Positions 25,696-35,558 of a stretch of 64,000 nt of DNA are shown here, one piece after another. The stretch covers positions 57,908 to 121,907 of the forward strand of contig CBDDBX010000030.1 in NCBI GenBank assembly GCA_965225955.1, given 5' to 3'. The translations under genes and the position numbers were made by a program. This stretch comes from CBDDBX01 sp965225955 (GTDB lineage Bacteria > Acidobacteriota > Aminicenantia > UBA2199). How positions within the stretch are numbered: position 1 is the stretch's first letter; each line of letters starts with the position of its first letter. The notes beneath the pieces were generated by a model, which searched no databases, was not told the origin of the DNA, and saw only the letters and a list, made by a program, of their open reading frames with translations.

Positions 25696-27075
25696 CTACA
25701 TTATTTTACAGGTATCTGGAGTTTCTGTTGGGTAATTCCCGGTAAAACATGCATCGCAAAATTCTGCTTTCGCAGCTTTAACAGCTTTATGAAGACCTTC
25801 AACGGAGATATATCCAAGATAATCTGTTCCAATAAGTTTACTTATCTCATCCACCTTCATTTTTGAAGCAATAAGATCAGTTTTATCAGGCATATCAACG
25901 CCATAGAAACATGGAGATACAATTGGAGGTGATGAGATCAGCATGCTTATCTCTTTTGCACCGGACTTACGGACCAGATCCACAATCTTCTTACATGTAG
26001 TGCCTCTGACAATTGAATCATCGACAAGTACTACCTTTTTGCCTTTAATAACTTCAGTTATCGGGGTTAGCTTTTTGCGTACCCCAAGCTCTCTGTCCAG
26101 CTGGGTAGGCTGAATAAAGGTTCTTCCAATATAGTGGTTACGCATGATACCTTTTTCATAAAGAATTCCTGATTCCTGAGAATAACCCAGAGCAGCTGAA
26201 ACACCGGAATCGGGTATGGGAATAACAAGATCAGCTTCTACTTTATGTTCCCTTGCCAGCTGTTTACCTATCTCTTTTCTTATAAGATGAACATTTCTGT
26301 CAAAAGTTATTGAATCAGGTCTGCTGAAGTAGATAAGTTCGAAAATACATTTACTATGAAAAGTACTTTTGAAAAGGTTTTTGGTTCTCATTCCATTTTC
26401 GTCAATAACTACCATTTCGCCAGGTTCTACTTCCCTGATGTATTCTGCACCAATTAATCTGAAAGAGGTAGTTTCTGAAGAAAAGACCCATGATTCCCCT
26501 ATTTTACCCATAACAAGGGGGCGCATTCCAAGAGGATCTCTTACTGCGATTAGTTTATTGTTTGTCATAAACAGAAGAGAGTAGGCACCTTTTACCTGAG
26601 CCAGAGCGTCGGCTATTGATGCTTCAATACTATCTTCCAGAGACCGGGCAATAAGATGAAGAATAACTTCTGTATCGTTTGTTGTCTGAAAGATTGATCC
26701 CTGCTTTTCCAGTTTTGATTTCAGAGTAGAGGTGTTTACAAGGTTTCCGTTATGAGCTATGGCAAGTTCACCTTTGCTGTGTCTAATAGACAGAGGCTGT
26801 GCATTGGCAACACCACTACTGCCGGTTGTAGAGTATCTTACGTGACCTATTGATATATTCCCTTTCAGAGAATCCAGTTTTTTATCGTCCGCAAAAACAG
26901 TAGAGACAAGTCCCATACCTTTACGGGTAGTTATTGTATTACCATCTGTAGATGATATACCTGCACTTTCCTGCCCTCTGTGCTGGATTGCAAAAAGACC
27001 GTACATAGTCGTTTTTGCTGTTTCACTCTCATTGGAAAAAATACCAAAAATACCACACTCTTCATTTAAAAACAT
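25696..27075 (-). CDS. purF: Amidophosphoribosyltransferase PurF
   Basis: First committed step of purine synthesis: PRPP plus glutamine to phosphoribosylamine. The short propeptide MFLNEE precedes the catalytic Cys of CGIFGIF, which is exposed by self-cleavage. The PRPP-binding loop is VVLVDDSIVRGTT. Cysteines in FHSKCIFELIYF, VSPCFYG and CDACF match the [4Fe-4S] ligands of the Bacillus-type enzyme. The length of 459 aa is normal. It stands alone, not in a pur operon. Confidence 0.96.
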   Translation of the reverse strand: MFLNEECGIFGIFSNESETAKTTMYGLFAIQHRGQESAGISSTDGNTITTRKGMGLVSTVFADDKKLDSLKGNISIGHVRYSTTGSSGVANAQPLSIRHSKGELAIAHNGNLVNTSTLKSKLEKQGSIFQTTNDTEVILHLIARSLEDSIEASIADALAQVKGAYSLLFMTNNKLIAVRDPLGMRPLVMGKIGESWVFSSETTSFRLIGAEYIREVEPGEMVVIDENGMRTKNLFKSTFHSKCIFELIYFSRPDSITFDRNVHLIRKEIGKQLAREHKVEADLVIPIPDSGVSAALGYSQESGILYEKGIMRNHYIGRTFIQPTQLDRELGVRKKLTPITEVIKGKKVVLVDDSIVRGTTCKKIVDLVRKSGAKEISMLISSPPIVSPCFYGVDMPDKTDLIASKMKVDEISKLIGTDYLGYISVEGLHKAVKAAKAEFCDACFTGNYPTETPDTCKIM

Positions 27076-27179
27076 TTTGCCACCTGATCTGAATTGATTT
27101 GGATCATTGTTCTGTAAATTGATCTTTCAGAAGGCTTATTCTATCTGAAACCACCTGTTTATGCAACTTTACGCCTTTT

Positions 27180-27189
27180 GGGGTCAGGC
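27180..27189 (+). repeat. REP-like motif GGGGTCAGGC, copy 8
   Basis: It lies in the 319-bp AT-rich gap between purF and the exonuclease gene. Apart from this motif and the hairpin at 27359 I see nothing functional in the gap; a 63-codon frame there has no ribosome site and runs into the exonuclease end. Confidence 0.75.
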
Positions 27190-27358
27190 CTCTCTGTTGG
27201 AATTTGATAAAGAAATTGATAAGTTTTGATTCTGAAAAATGGTGATTTTTTCTCTAAAATGTCGAAAAATAGTTTCTTATTTAAAGATTCTGCTTTTTTA
27301 AAATTATCCTCAGTGAAGTCTGTTTCCTATGATAAGAAACATCAGAATTTTATAACAC

Positions 27359-27382
27359 GGTACTCCCTGCTTAGGGAGTACC
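27359..27382. terminator. Perfect 9-bp hairpin downstream of the exonuclease gene
   Basis: GGTACTCCC (27359-27367), loop TGCTTA, GGGAGTACC (27374-27382). On the plus strand it is followed by TTGAG then a run of seven T; on the minus strand it begins 12 bases beyond the exonuclease stop. It could act in both directions. Confidence 0.65.
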
Positions 27383-27394
27383 TTGAGTATTTTT

Positions 27395-27982
27395 TTAAAA
27401 GAGTGATTTCTGACTGAGGGTTTTTATGTGGGTGTCAGTGATATATTTTATCAACTGCCTTGTTACTTTTATATCTTCCAGAGCATCATGAGCTTTAAAG
27501 GTAAGTCCAAACTCCTTTGCGATTGTTTCAAGTTTAAAATTTGCCGGATTGATTATTCCTTTATACCATAGTACAGTTGCCAGAGGAAGAAGATCAAGTT
27601 TATGCCATCCTATCCATGAACCGTAGTAGTTATCGCCATTCTTCTTAAAGAACTGACGAAGGAATTTAACATCAAATTCCACATTCTGTCCTGCTGAAAG
27701 AAACTTGTCATTTTTATCAAATTTATCGATGTATTTACCAAATACCGTGATAAGCTGCTGGTACATCTCTTCCGGTTTCTGGTATGTACGTATCTCATCA
27801 AGAGACATTCCGTGTACATCAAGTGCTTTCTGATCAACATTCTCATAGGAAAATGGCTGGCACCTGAACTCAAATTCCTCTTTTACTTCACCATCTATCT
27901 CAACAATTCCTGCAATCTGGATTATATCGTTTTTGAAAGCATCCAGACCCGTAGTTTCTGTATCAAAATATAGTACTTTCAT
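27395..27982 (-). CDS. DnaQ-like 3'-5' exonuclease (DEDDh)
   Basis: About 195 aa, a single exonuclease domain. Exo I is YFDTETTGLD, Exo II is SAGQNVEFDVKFL and Exo III is HDALEDIKVT, with His and Asp spaced as in the DEDDh class (DNA polymerase III epsilon, ExoX, RNase T). It lacks the C-terminal polymerase-binding tail expected of a DnaQ subunit, so a stand-alone repair or RNA-trimming nuclease is likely. Confidence 0.88.
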   Translation of the reverse strand: MKVLYFDTETTGLDAFKNDIIQIAGIVEIDGEVKEEFEFRCQPFSYENVDQKALDVHGMSLDEIRTYQKPEEMYQQLITVFGKYIDKFDKNDKFLSAGQNVEFDVKFLRQFFKKNGDNYYGSWIGWHKLDLLPLATVLWYKGIINPANFKLETIAKEFGLTFKAHDALEDIKVTRQLIKYITDTHIKTLSQKSLF

Positions 27983-28116
27983 ATTAACCTCGTTCCCACT
28001 ATTTTAACATTTTGAACTGATAATAGCTATAGGTTCTGAGAGGGCACACAGAACATAGACAGGCACAAGTTATTTATCCAGGCACCTGTGTGTGTACTAA
28101 GCGAAGAATATAAGGG

Positions 28117-28728
28117 CTACTCTATATTTTCCATACACTCAGGACATATTCCATGACTGAATTCTGCATCAGTACGACTCTGAAAATACTCCTCTAACTG
28201 AGACCAGTATCCATCATCATTTCTTATTTTTTTACACCAGGCACATATAGGAATAAGACCACTCAGGGTTTTTATCGTACTGTTTGCTTTCTGGAGTTCC
28301 CGGTTCTTTGTCTGAAGTTCTCTGGTAAGATGGGCTAGCTCTTTATTTATTGCTGAAATTTTCTTAATCGTCTGATCTCCTGTTAATATTACATGAGAGC
28401 CAATAAGCATATATGACTGATCAAGTTCATAAATGTGACAATCAAGAGAAAATGCCTGGGAGCTGACAGGAGTAAAACCAATTTTTAGTTTTCTGCTTCC
28501 TTTGATATTTTTCAGATTATGATGGTGCTCTGAAATAACAAGGTCGTAGAGGTTGGTAGCTCCATTTTTCAGATCCTGAATAAATAGTGTGTAGAAGAGG
28601 TTATTAAAATCTATAATTTCCATATCTTCAGCCAGAAGTATGAATACTGAATGGCTGTTGTTTTTTATATAATCAAGAATCAGCGGAGTAAAGTAGCTTT
28701 CCTTTACTATTCTATCCAGTTTTATCAT
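28117..28728 (-). CDS. PAS-like sensor protein with C-terminal Cys-pair domain
   Basis: About 203 aa. The first half looks like a PAS fold (HSVFILLAEDMEIIDFNNLFYTLF...). A coiled coil follows (about 130-160: NKELAHLTRELQTKNRELQKANSTIKTLSG). The C-terminus, LIPICAWCKKIRNDDGYWSQLEEYF...HGICPECM, is a short domain with CxxC pairs often found at the end of bacterial response regulators and PAS proteins. The ATG (28726-28728) overlaps the upstream stop as ATGA, so it is translationally coupled to the B12-binding gene and probably works with it. Confidence 0.7.
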   Translation of the reverse strand: MIKLDRIVKESYFTPLILDYIKNNSHSVFILLAEDMEIIDFNNLFYTLFIQDLKNGATNLYDLVISEHHHNLKNIKGSRKLKIGFTPVSSQAFSLDCHIYELDQSYMLIGSHVILTGDQTIKKISAINKELAHLTRELQTKNRELQKANSTIKTLSGLIPICAWCKKIRNDDGYWSQLEEYFQSRTDAEFSHGICPECMENIE

Positions 28729-29835
28729 ATTAGTGAGGAGGCAATCTGTTCTGCTTCCAAAGGAGATGTAGCAAGTGCATCTGCTCCAACTATAGACCAC
28801 AATTCGGGATTTTCATTAAAACTTTTACCCCCAACCATTATTTTTATGCTGCTGAATTCTTCATTTTTCCTTATTTCCCTGATTATATTCTGTACTTTAT
28901 CAATATTAAATGGCATCGTAACTGAGATTCCCAGAATATCCGGCATGAAATTTTTGAGCATATCCATAAGATCCGGCGCTGGTGTATCTGCACCAGTGAA
29001 TTTTATCTCCCAGCCTGCCTGTTCCATTATATCTGCTACCATCCAGATTCCTATTTCATGGAACTCCTTTGGAGCAGCTGTAAGGAGGATTTTGCCCTTG
29101 ATTTTTTCGGAAATCAAACTTGAGTTCATTAATTGTGTAAGCCATTACTCTTGTAACTATGGATGAAGCCAGGTGTTCCTGGGCAACAGATATAACTCCT
29201 TTCTCCCATAAATAACCTACTTCATACATAGCGGGCTGTACTATCTGGGTATAGAAATCGTGCAGATTATTTGATCTGATAAAATCTGTAGCTATTTCTT
29301 TGCAGGTTCTACTGTCACCAGTAAGAAGAGAAACCTGAAAATGATTTTTTATGCTGAGCCAGTCAGGATGTATAGGAAGTTCTTCCACTACATTTTTTTC
29401 AGCCAGTTCCACCATTTTGTCATGTTTACTGATCATCCATCTGTAGATCTCAATTATTGGTTTCATAGTATCTGAAAATTCAGTTTGTTCCATGGAACTA
29501 ATCCATGCCTGTAGCTCAATAGGGAAATATTCATAAGAGAAATTAAGAGATTTGTATGCTCTGTATACCCATGGTACAGTTCTGACCAGAAGTCTGTAAT
29601 CACTAATACAGAAAACAGCATGCATGAATTCCTGATGGTGCCTGTGATTATCGTACATAATCTGGCGGGGGTTGAAGCCTGTTAATTCGTTGATCCGGGA
29701 ATTGCTGTCCATTATTGAGTTAATGCTTTTAAGTAATAAATCCCTGTTGTCTCTGTAGTTGTATGTTGTCTTGGAAGGAATTACAGGAAGTTGCTGTGAT
29801 TCTTCAAGAAGTTGTGTCAATAGTTTATGCTCCAT
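28725..29835 (-). CDS. Cobalamin-binding sensor protein, apparently frameshifted at a homopolymer
   Basis: Two minus-strand reading frames together make one familiar protein. The first (start 29835, AGGAG site) gives a roughly 190-residue N-terminal helical region then the B12-binding cap (EVGYLWEKGVISVAQEHLASSIVTRVM). The second supplies the B12 Rossmann domain (KGKILLTAAPKEFHEIGIWMVADIMEQ, FTGADTP, GISVTMPFN, VGGKSF). They join seamlessly if one base is removed from the A6 run (plus-strand T6 at 29102-29107). The classic DxHxxG is replaced by KEFHEIG, as in the photoreceptor and signalling B12 branch rather than mutases. It probably senses light or cobalamin for the downstream PAS protein and the divergent hybrid kinase. 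Confidence 0.75.
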
Positions 29836-29930
29836 AATTCTCCTTTCTTTTAAACAATATATATCGTAATAGCACTTATTCAAGAAGATGTTGAGGTGGA
29901 TATGGGGACCTGAGTCTGAATCATGACAAA

Positions 29931-31994
29931 ATGATCTTTTTAAATAACATATTGAATGTGGGCAGGAAAGAGTTTAAAGATGGTATTTTGTTATCTGGTG
30001 AGCTTGACTCAGAAGCAACTATGCTACTCCGGGATATAGTTGTTGATTCAGCATATAAGACTGGAGATGAGTTTTTTAAAAGTGCTGTAAAAGAGCTGGG
30101 AGAATCTACCGGAGCAGATTTTACATTTATTGGAAAGCTCAGTGGGGAGAGCCAGGATGAAATAGAGACTCTGGCTATATATTCTCATGGGCAGTATATG
30201 AAGAATTTCACATACTCTCTCAAAGATACTCCCTGTGCAAATGTTATTGGCAAAGAGATATGTATATACAAAGACAGAATAACAGAGCTGTTTCCCAAAG
30301 ATCTTCTGCTGATTGAAATGGGGGTCGCCGGGTATATCGGCGTTCCTCTTTTCGACTCTGAAGGACGTTCCCTCGGAATTCTGGTAGAACTTTTTAAAGA
30401 TGCCGTAACTAATACTACCAGAGCTGAAGCTTTTCTGCAGTTAATGGCAAACAGAATTGCCGGTGAACTGGAGAGATGGCAACTGGAATTAAAATTGCGG
30501 AAAAGTGAATCAAAATTCCGGCAGTATGTTGAAGTATCTCCTGTAGGTATATTTCTCTTCAATCGTTCAGGAAGATTTCTGTTTTTTAACAGAGCTGCTA
30601 TTAACATAACGGGATACTCAAAGGATGAGGCTTTGAAATTGTCCCTTAAAGATCTTACTTTTTCAGATAAACGCCAGAGATTCACAAGAAAGCTTAATGA
30701 ACTGTTTCAGAAAGGACAACTTAAAACAGAGATAACTTTGAAGCAGAAGAGTGGAGAAGGTTTAAAGGCTGTAGTTGAGATAATTCAGGTTGAAGATGAT
30801 ATATATCTTGGGTATTGTACAGATATTTCTGAGTTGAATCGTATGGAGTTAAAACTGAGGCAGTCTGAGAAGATGAGAGCTATAGGTCAACTGGCAGGAG
30901 GAATCGCTCACGACTTTAATAATCAGCTTAGTGGAATTGTTGGATATGCAGATCTTCTTAAAAGGAAAGTAGGTGGAGATCCTCTGATGGGAAGTAAGGT
31001 TAACGGAATTCTTACTGCTGCCAGGAGAGCTACAGATCTTACAACGAATCTACTCACTTTTGCCAGAGAAGACAGGTATATATCAGAAGTGATGGATGTT
31101 AATGAAGTGATTATTGAAGTTGTTGAACTACTTAAGAGAAGTATTGACAGGAGAATAAATATAGCTACAGAGTTTCCCGAAGAATCTCCTTTTGTGAATG
31201 GAGATCCTACTCAGATACAGAACCTCCTGCTTAATCTTGGTATAAACGCAAGGGATGCAATGCCTGACGGAGGTGATCTTAAGTTCAGTTCAAGATTTAT
31301 TGAACTTGATCATGACTATTGCTCTTTCTCTGAATTTTCTCTTATACCTGGAATGTATGTTGTTATATCTGTTTCAGATAACGGTATAGGAATGGATGAA
31401 GAGACCCTGAAAAGGATCTTTGAGCCTTTTTTTACTACAAAGAAGCCGGGATTTGGTACAGGTATGGGACTTGCGGCAGTATACGGTACAGTTAAGGCTC
31501 ATAAAGGAGAAGTGGTTGTGGAATCCAATCCGGGATACGGAACCACATTTGAAATAATGTTGCCTCTTGAAACGGAAGTAGCGGGTGTTGACAAAGAGGA
31601 TGGAAGTGATATAGAACCCTTTACAGATTTCGATAAACTTGCACTGCTGGTAGATGATGATGATAATCTCAGAAATGCAACGGAACTGGTACTTATGGAG
31701 CTTGGTATCCATTCTGTGAGTTTTGAAAACGGACAGGATGCTCTGAACTATTTTAAACACAGCTTTAAGGATATTGGAGTTATTATTATAGACACAGTTC
31801 TGCCGGATATGAGCGGAATTGATCTTTACAGGAGTTTTATGAAACTTGATGGGAATGTTAACGTGTTAATAACCACTGGGCATAATATTGAAGATATTGC
31901 CAGGGAAACAGAAGCAGAAGGGGTTGCTGCAGTTCTGCAGAAACCCTTCTACCTTGCGGATATCTACTCAGTCCTTTCTGAACTCTTTAAGTAG
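29931..31994 (+). CDS. GAF-PAS hybrid histidine kinase with C-terminal receiver
   Basis: About 687 aa, soluble. The order is an N-terminal GAF domain (about 40-180), a PAS domain (about 195-300; FRQYVEVSPVGIFLFNRSGRF), a HisKA region with the phosphoacceptor in AGGIAHDFNNQLSGIVGYADLL, a HATPase with NLGINARDAMPDG, DNGIGMD and GTGMGLAAVYG, and a receiver (about 565-685) with VDDDD and the phospho-Asp in IIDTVLPDMSG. It is divergent from the B12-sensor/PAS pair, suggesting one signalling module, though the link is only positional. There is no clear ribosome site at the ATG. Confidence 0.9.
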   Translation: MIFLNNILNVGRKEFKDGILLSGELDSEATMLLRDIVVDSAYKTGDEFFKSAVKELGESTGADFTFIGKLSGESQDEIETLAIYSHGQYMKNFTYSLKDTPCANVIGKEICIYKDRITELFPKDLLLIEMGVAGYIGVPLFDSEGRSLGILVELFKDAVTNTTRAEAFLQLMANRIAGELERWQLELKLRKSESKFRQYVEVSPVGIFLFNRSGRFLFFNRAAINITGYSKDEALKLSLKDLTFSDKRQRFTRKLNELFQKGQLKTEITLKQKSGEGLKAVVEIIQVEDDIYLGYCTDISELNRMELKLRQSEKMRAIGQLAGGIAHDFNNQLSGIVGYADLLKRKVGGDPLMGSKVNGILTAARRATDLTTNLLTFAREDRYISEVMDVNEVIIEVVELLKRSIDRRINIATEFPEESPFVNGDPTQIQNLLLNLGINARDAMPDGGDLKFSSRFIELDHDYCSFSEFSLIPGMYVVISVSDNGIGMDEETLKRIFEPFFTTKKPGFGTGMGLAAVYGTVKAHKGEVVVESNPGYGTTFEIMLPLETEVAGVDKEDGSDIEPFTDFDKLALLVDDDDNLRNATELVLMELGIHSVSFENGQDALNYFKHSFKDIGVIIIDTVLPDMSGIDLYRSFMKLDGNVNVLITTGHNIEDIARETEAEGVAAVLQKPFYLADIYSVLSELFK

Positions 31995-32000
31995 AACCTG

Positions 32001-33383
32001 CTATTTATGGAACTGTTTTATAAAGTCTTCAACTTCAGGAATACCTCCCTGATATACCAGATAGCCGTTATAAGGTTCTCCATCAGTTATTTCACCATTT
32101 ATTGGAGTCAGCATCAGTTCTTTCACTTTTTCCGGGTCGTCTGTCTGCCCAAGAGCCCAGCCAAGTTTAATATAGGCAACCTCAGGTAACATGTTTTCAG
32201 CAGGAATAACTCCTTTATTAACCATATCCCTTCCGGTTTCATATACAAACATATGTACATATCCCCATAATGTCTGAACAGTCATATAAATGGCTACTCC
32301 GGCTTTTGCAGCTCTTTCAAGAGCAGGGTAGAGAGGCTTGTTCACATGTCCAAGGCCGGTTCCCGCAAAAACGATGCCTTTATACCCATTTTCCACCAGA
32401 GAATCTATAACATCAGGCTGCATGTTGGGATAGTAGTAGAGGAGGGCAACTTTTTCTTCGAAATATGGAAGAATAGTCACATTTCTGTCCTCTCTTCTTG
32501 GTTTCACATCTGAGTGCAGAACTTTTATCTCATCTCTTGTAACAGTTGCAAGAGGAATATCTCCTATAGTTCTGAAGGTTGAGCGGTAGGATGAATGCAT
32601 TTTTCTGACTCTTGTGCCTCTGTGAAGAAGACCGTATTCATCAGAAGTCGGTCCAAACATACACACCATAACTTCTGCAATATCTGAAGTTGATGCTGCT
32701 GTGGCTGCATGTATGAGATTAAGAGCTGCATCAGAAGAAGGTCGGTCTGAAGATCTCTGTGAACCAACCATAACTATAGGCACGGGGGAATTCTGAACCA
32801 TGAAGGAGAGAGCTGCTGCAGTATGATGCATTGTATCTGTACCGTGACCGATTATGATTCCATCTATGCCGTTTTTAATCTCTTCCCCAATAGCTTTTGC
32901 CAGAGTAATATACTGTTGAGGTCCCATATTTTCACTGAATACAGCAAAAAGTTTATCTGTACTTAAGTTACAGATATCCGCCAGTTCAGGTACAGCACCA
33001 TAAAGCTCCCCTGGAGAAAAGGCGGGAATAACAGCACCGGTTCTGTAGTCAAGACGTGATGCTATTGTACCTCCGGTACCAAATAGTTTTACATAAGGTT
33101 TTTCCGGTGATGTAGGGAACTCTTTTTCCGGGATTTTGTAGTTGGCCTCTTTATAGCCCTTTTCCTGTATTGATTCAATTGTATCTATCTCAATACCAAT
33201 GTTATATCCGGTAATCAGTTTCAGGACAATATGATTGTCATCATCATTCTCAGATCGGGGGAGAATTATGCCGCTGAACTGACCTCTTGTGGTATCTATT
33301 TCAGCTTCACTCCATACCCGGGCATTGAACTTTTTCAGAATTTCCAGGGATTTCCCTCTGTAACCTTTAAGCTCATTACTCAT
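32001..33383 (-). CDS. gatD: Glutamyl-tRNA(Gln) amidotransferase subunit D (GatD), archaeal type
   Basis: GatD is the asparaginase-like glutaminase that supplies ammonia to GatE for converting Glu-tRNA(Gln) to Gln-tRNA(Gln). The 460-aa protein has the GatD-specific N-terminal barrel domain (about 1-90) followed by a type I asparaginase core with FGTGGTIAS and GHGTDTM, the two catalytic threonine motifs. Plain bacterial asparaginase I is about 340 aa and lacks the N-terminal domain. It overlaps gatE by 4 bases (gatE upstream), confirming the pair. GatDE is regarded as an archaeal system, so its presence among bacterial genes is unusual. Confidence 0.93.
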   Translation of the reverse strand: MSNELKGYRGKSLEILKKFNARVWSEAEIDTTRGQFSGIILPRSENDDDNHIVLKLITGYNIGIEIDTIESIQEKGYKEANYKIPEKEFPTSPEKPYVKLFGTGGTIASRLDYRTGAVIPAFSPGELYGAVPELADICNLSTDKLFAVFSENMGPQQYITLAKAIGEEIKNGIDGIIIGHGTDTMHHTAAALSFMVQNSPVPIVMVGSQRSSDRPSSDAALNLIHAATAASTSDIAEVMVCMFGPTSDEYGLLHRGTRVRKMHSSYRSTFRTIGDIPLATVTRDEIKVLHSDVKPRREDRNVTILPYFEEKVALLYYYPNMQPDVIDSLVENGYKGIVFAGTGLGHVNKPLYPALERAAKAGVAIYMTVQTLWGYVHMFVYETGRDMVNKGVIPAENMLPEVAYIKLGWALGQTDDPEKVKELMLTPINGEITDGEPYNGYLVYQGGIPEVEDFIKQFHK

Positions 33384-35338
33384 ACTTCACCTCCCTCAAT
33401 AACAGCTCTCAATGTTTTGAGTTCAATATTTCCAAGAGCTCTGGATTTAAGCTGACCCATTATCCAGAGAGTTTCTGAGTTTTCACCGGATGAGTGGGAT
33501 ATTTTTTTATACTCATTTCTTAATTCAGGAATTTTGGAAATTATGGTATCTTTGCTCAGTTTACCGCAATAACTTAAAGCTTTCATGTTGAGAGGATCTG
33601 TATCTGGTGATACTATTAGTTCAGGTAACATGTACTTAACGATCTCTTCAGGAATTCCCTTTTCGGAGATATACCGGAATATACTGCTGATTTTATCGCA
33701 GATATTTTCAGGAAGTTCATTATGCTGACCCTCCATATGTTTAAGAACCTGTCCGAATATAACACCTGTATATACCGGAGTACCATACCCGGCATCTACA
33801 ATATTTTTGATGTAGTTAAATATATTCTTTTTAAGAATGTAGATCCATGAATCTTCAGGAACATTCCATTTTCTGAGTTGCTCAAGCTTTTCTGAAACCT
33901 GTAGCGGTATTTTATTACCGGTTCTTTCTATAAAATCGCTTGTAATTGAAACCGGAGCAGAATCTGTATCTGGATACATTCTGTCCGGGCCAGGTAGAAC
34001 TCTTTCAAAGAGAGTGGTTCCGTCAGGGAGGGATTTTCTGGTTTCGCTGGGGACTCCACTGAATGCTTCAGAGCATCTCTCATCAATAGTTTCAAAAGCA
34101 GTAGCCATATCTGCTTCTGGACCCCACAGAGCTATCCAGGCATCCTCGCTACTCAGACTATCAATAAATTCTCTGTTATCTGTTAGTGATGATACAGTCA
34201 GTTTTACACCTGATTCGGAGTGAATCATGTTTGGTTTTTCAAGGCAGGCAATTACTTTGAGACGATCACTCAGTTCGTTACTGAAATTTTTGCCTGGCTG
34301 AGTAAAGAAAGATGGAATGTTTTTGAAGTGGGGGAGTCGTATAAGAAGAGCTGCTTCTGCATTCTCAGCTTCAGTAATACCGGAATTAAAAAGTTTCACT
34401 GGATCTGCTTTAATTGATTCTGCTTTCCAGTTGTCTTTATTAACAGGTCTGTCTTTTAAGATACCGGCTATCTCAAGAAGAGCTTTTTGTCTGAAGGCTT
34501 CATTATGAGTAAGAGCAGGTATCCATTTTATGTGTGCTACACCTTTGATTTCTACTCTTGTGCCTCCTGTTATACTGACATTTACATCCTGTCTTCCGGC
34601 TCCGATACCGGTTCTTACACGTCCACTGCTTCTGGTTAGGAATCTAATGTAATTTCCAGCTTCTGCAGCTTCATCAGGAGTAAGAAGTTCCGGCTCAGTA
34701 ACAACTTCAATAAGAGGCATACCAAGACGATCTGTTATATAGATACGTTCATGACCTATATCGGAAATTTCACGGCATGAATCTTCTTCAATACCCAGCT
34801 GGATAACCCCAACATCTTTATTGCTTAAAGGGAGGGTTCCGTTAATACCCACAATAGCTGTTCTCTGAAAACCAGTTGGAATAGATCCATCCAGATACTG
34901 TTTTCTGGTTATATGGAGTTCACCTACAATACTTGTTTTTAACAGGTGAGCTATTTCCAGAGCATATTCCAGAGCTTCACTGTTTATTGGAAACGGGGGA
35001 GTATCATCAATTTCATATGTACAGGCATTGATATTGTTCAGTCTGTAGGTAATGTTTTTCTTTGTTCTGAATTCCATAAGAGCAGTACCATCGTACTCTC
35101 CAAGTTCACTCAGTGTTGGCCTCATGTGCCGGATAATTTCAGCATTAAAATCTTCCGGTTCAAGATATATCCCCGCAGGGCACCGGCAGAAAAGTTTCTT
35201 TGATGTTTTCAGTTGCTGGTGAATTTCCAGTCCGCATTTAAAACCAAGTTTACTGTAGGTCTCAGGTGTGGCTTCATTGATCGGAACGTAGCCGACGATC
35301 TCTATGGACCTGTTCAGATCTGTTTCAGGATTTCTCAT
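33380..35338 (-). CDS. gatE: Glutamyl-tRNA(Gln) amidotransferase subunit E (GatE), archaeal type
   Basis: GatE is the kinase/transamidase subunit that phosphorylates the glutamyl group on tRNA(Gln) and aminates it. The 652-aa protein is far longer than bacterial GatB (about 475 aa). The N-terminus has the GatB/E core (KCGLEIHQQLKTSKKLFCRCP, RKQYLDGSIPTGFQRTAIVG, DRLGMPLIEVVTEPEL). A middle insert (about 280-420) corresponds to the AspRS-like domain found only in GatE. The C-terminus is helical and Yqey-like and should bind the tRNA. Translation is coupled to gatD. A pathway based on GatDE would need a non-discriminating glutamyl-tRNA synthetase elsewhere in the genome. Confidence 0.94.
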   Translation of the reverse strand: MRNPETDLNRSIEIVGYVPINEATPETYSKLGFKCGLEIHQQLKTSKKLFCRCPAGIYLEPEDFNAEIIRHMRPTLSELGEYDGTALMEFRTKKNITYRLNNINACTYEIDDTPPFPINSEALEYALEIAHLLKTSIVGELHITRKQYLDGSIPTGFQRTAIVGINGTLPLSNKDVGVIQLGIEEDSCREISDIGHERIYITDRLGMPLIEVVTEPELLTPDEAAEAGNYIRFLTRSSGRVRTGIGAGRQDVNVSITGGTRVEIKGVAHIKWIPALTHNEAFRQKALLEIAGILKDRPVNKDNWKAESIKADPVKLFNSGITEAENAEAALLIRLPHFKNIPSFFTQPGKNFSNELSDRLKVIACLEKPNMIHSESGVKLTVSSLTDNREFIDSLSSEDAWIALWGPEADMATAFETIDERCSEAFSGVPSETRKSLPDGTTLFERVLPGPDRMYPDTDSAPVSITSDFIERTGNKIPLQVSEKLEQLRKWNVPEDSWIYILKKNIFNYIKNIVDAGYGTPVYTGVIFGQVLKHMEGQHNELPENICDKISSIFRYISEKGIPEEIVKYMLPELIVSPDTDPLNMKALSYCGKLSKDTIISKIPELRNEYKKISHSSGENSETLWIMGQLKSRALGNIELKTLRAVIEGGEV

Positions 35339-35558
35339 TTTTCAGACACCTCTTCTTTTATGATGATGGAAGTGTGAAGACTTCCTTTTATTCCCAATTT
35401 ATACTGTGTGCTGCAAATATTGATCACAAAATAATTCTACCTGAAAAGAATTTTTTTAGAAAGAAACAATTCAGAATCTGTGAAGCTTTTAAGGTTTTTG
35501 TTGGCGAAAAGTTATTTGCGGTTCTTAAAAGCCAGCAGTAATTGAGAATATCTCAATC

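Noticed and set aside
27226..27417. Sixty-three-codon frame between purF and the exonuclease
   Set aside because: No ribosome site, crosses a terminator-like hairpin and overlaps the convergent exonuclease end.
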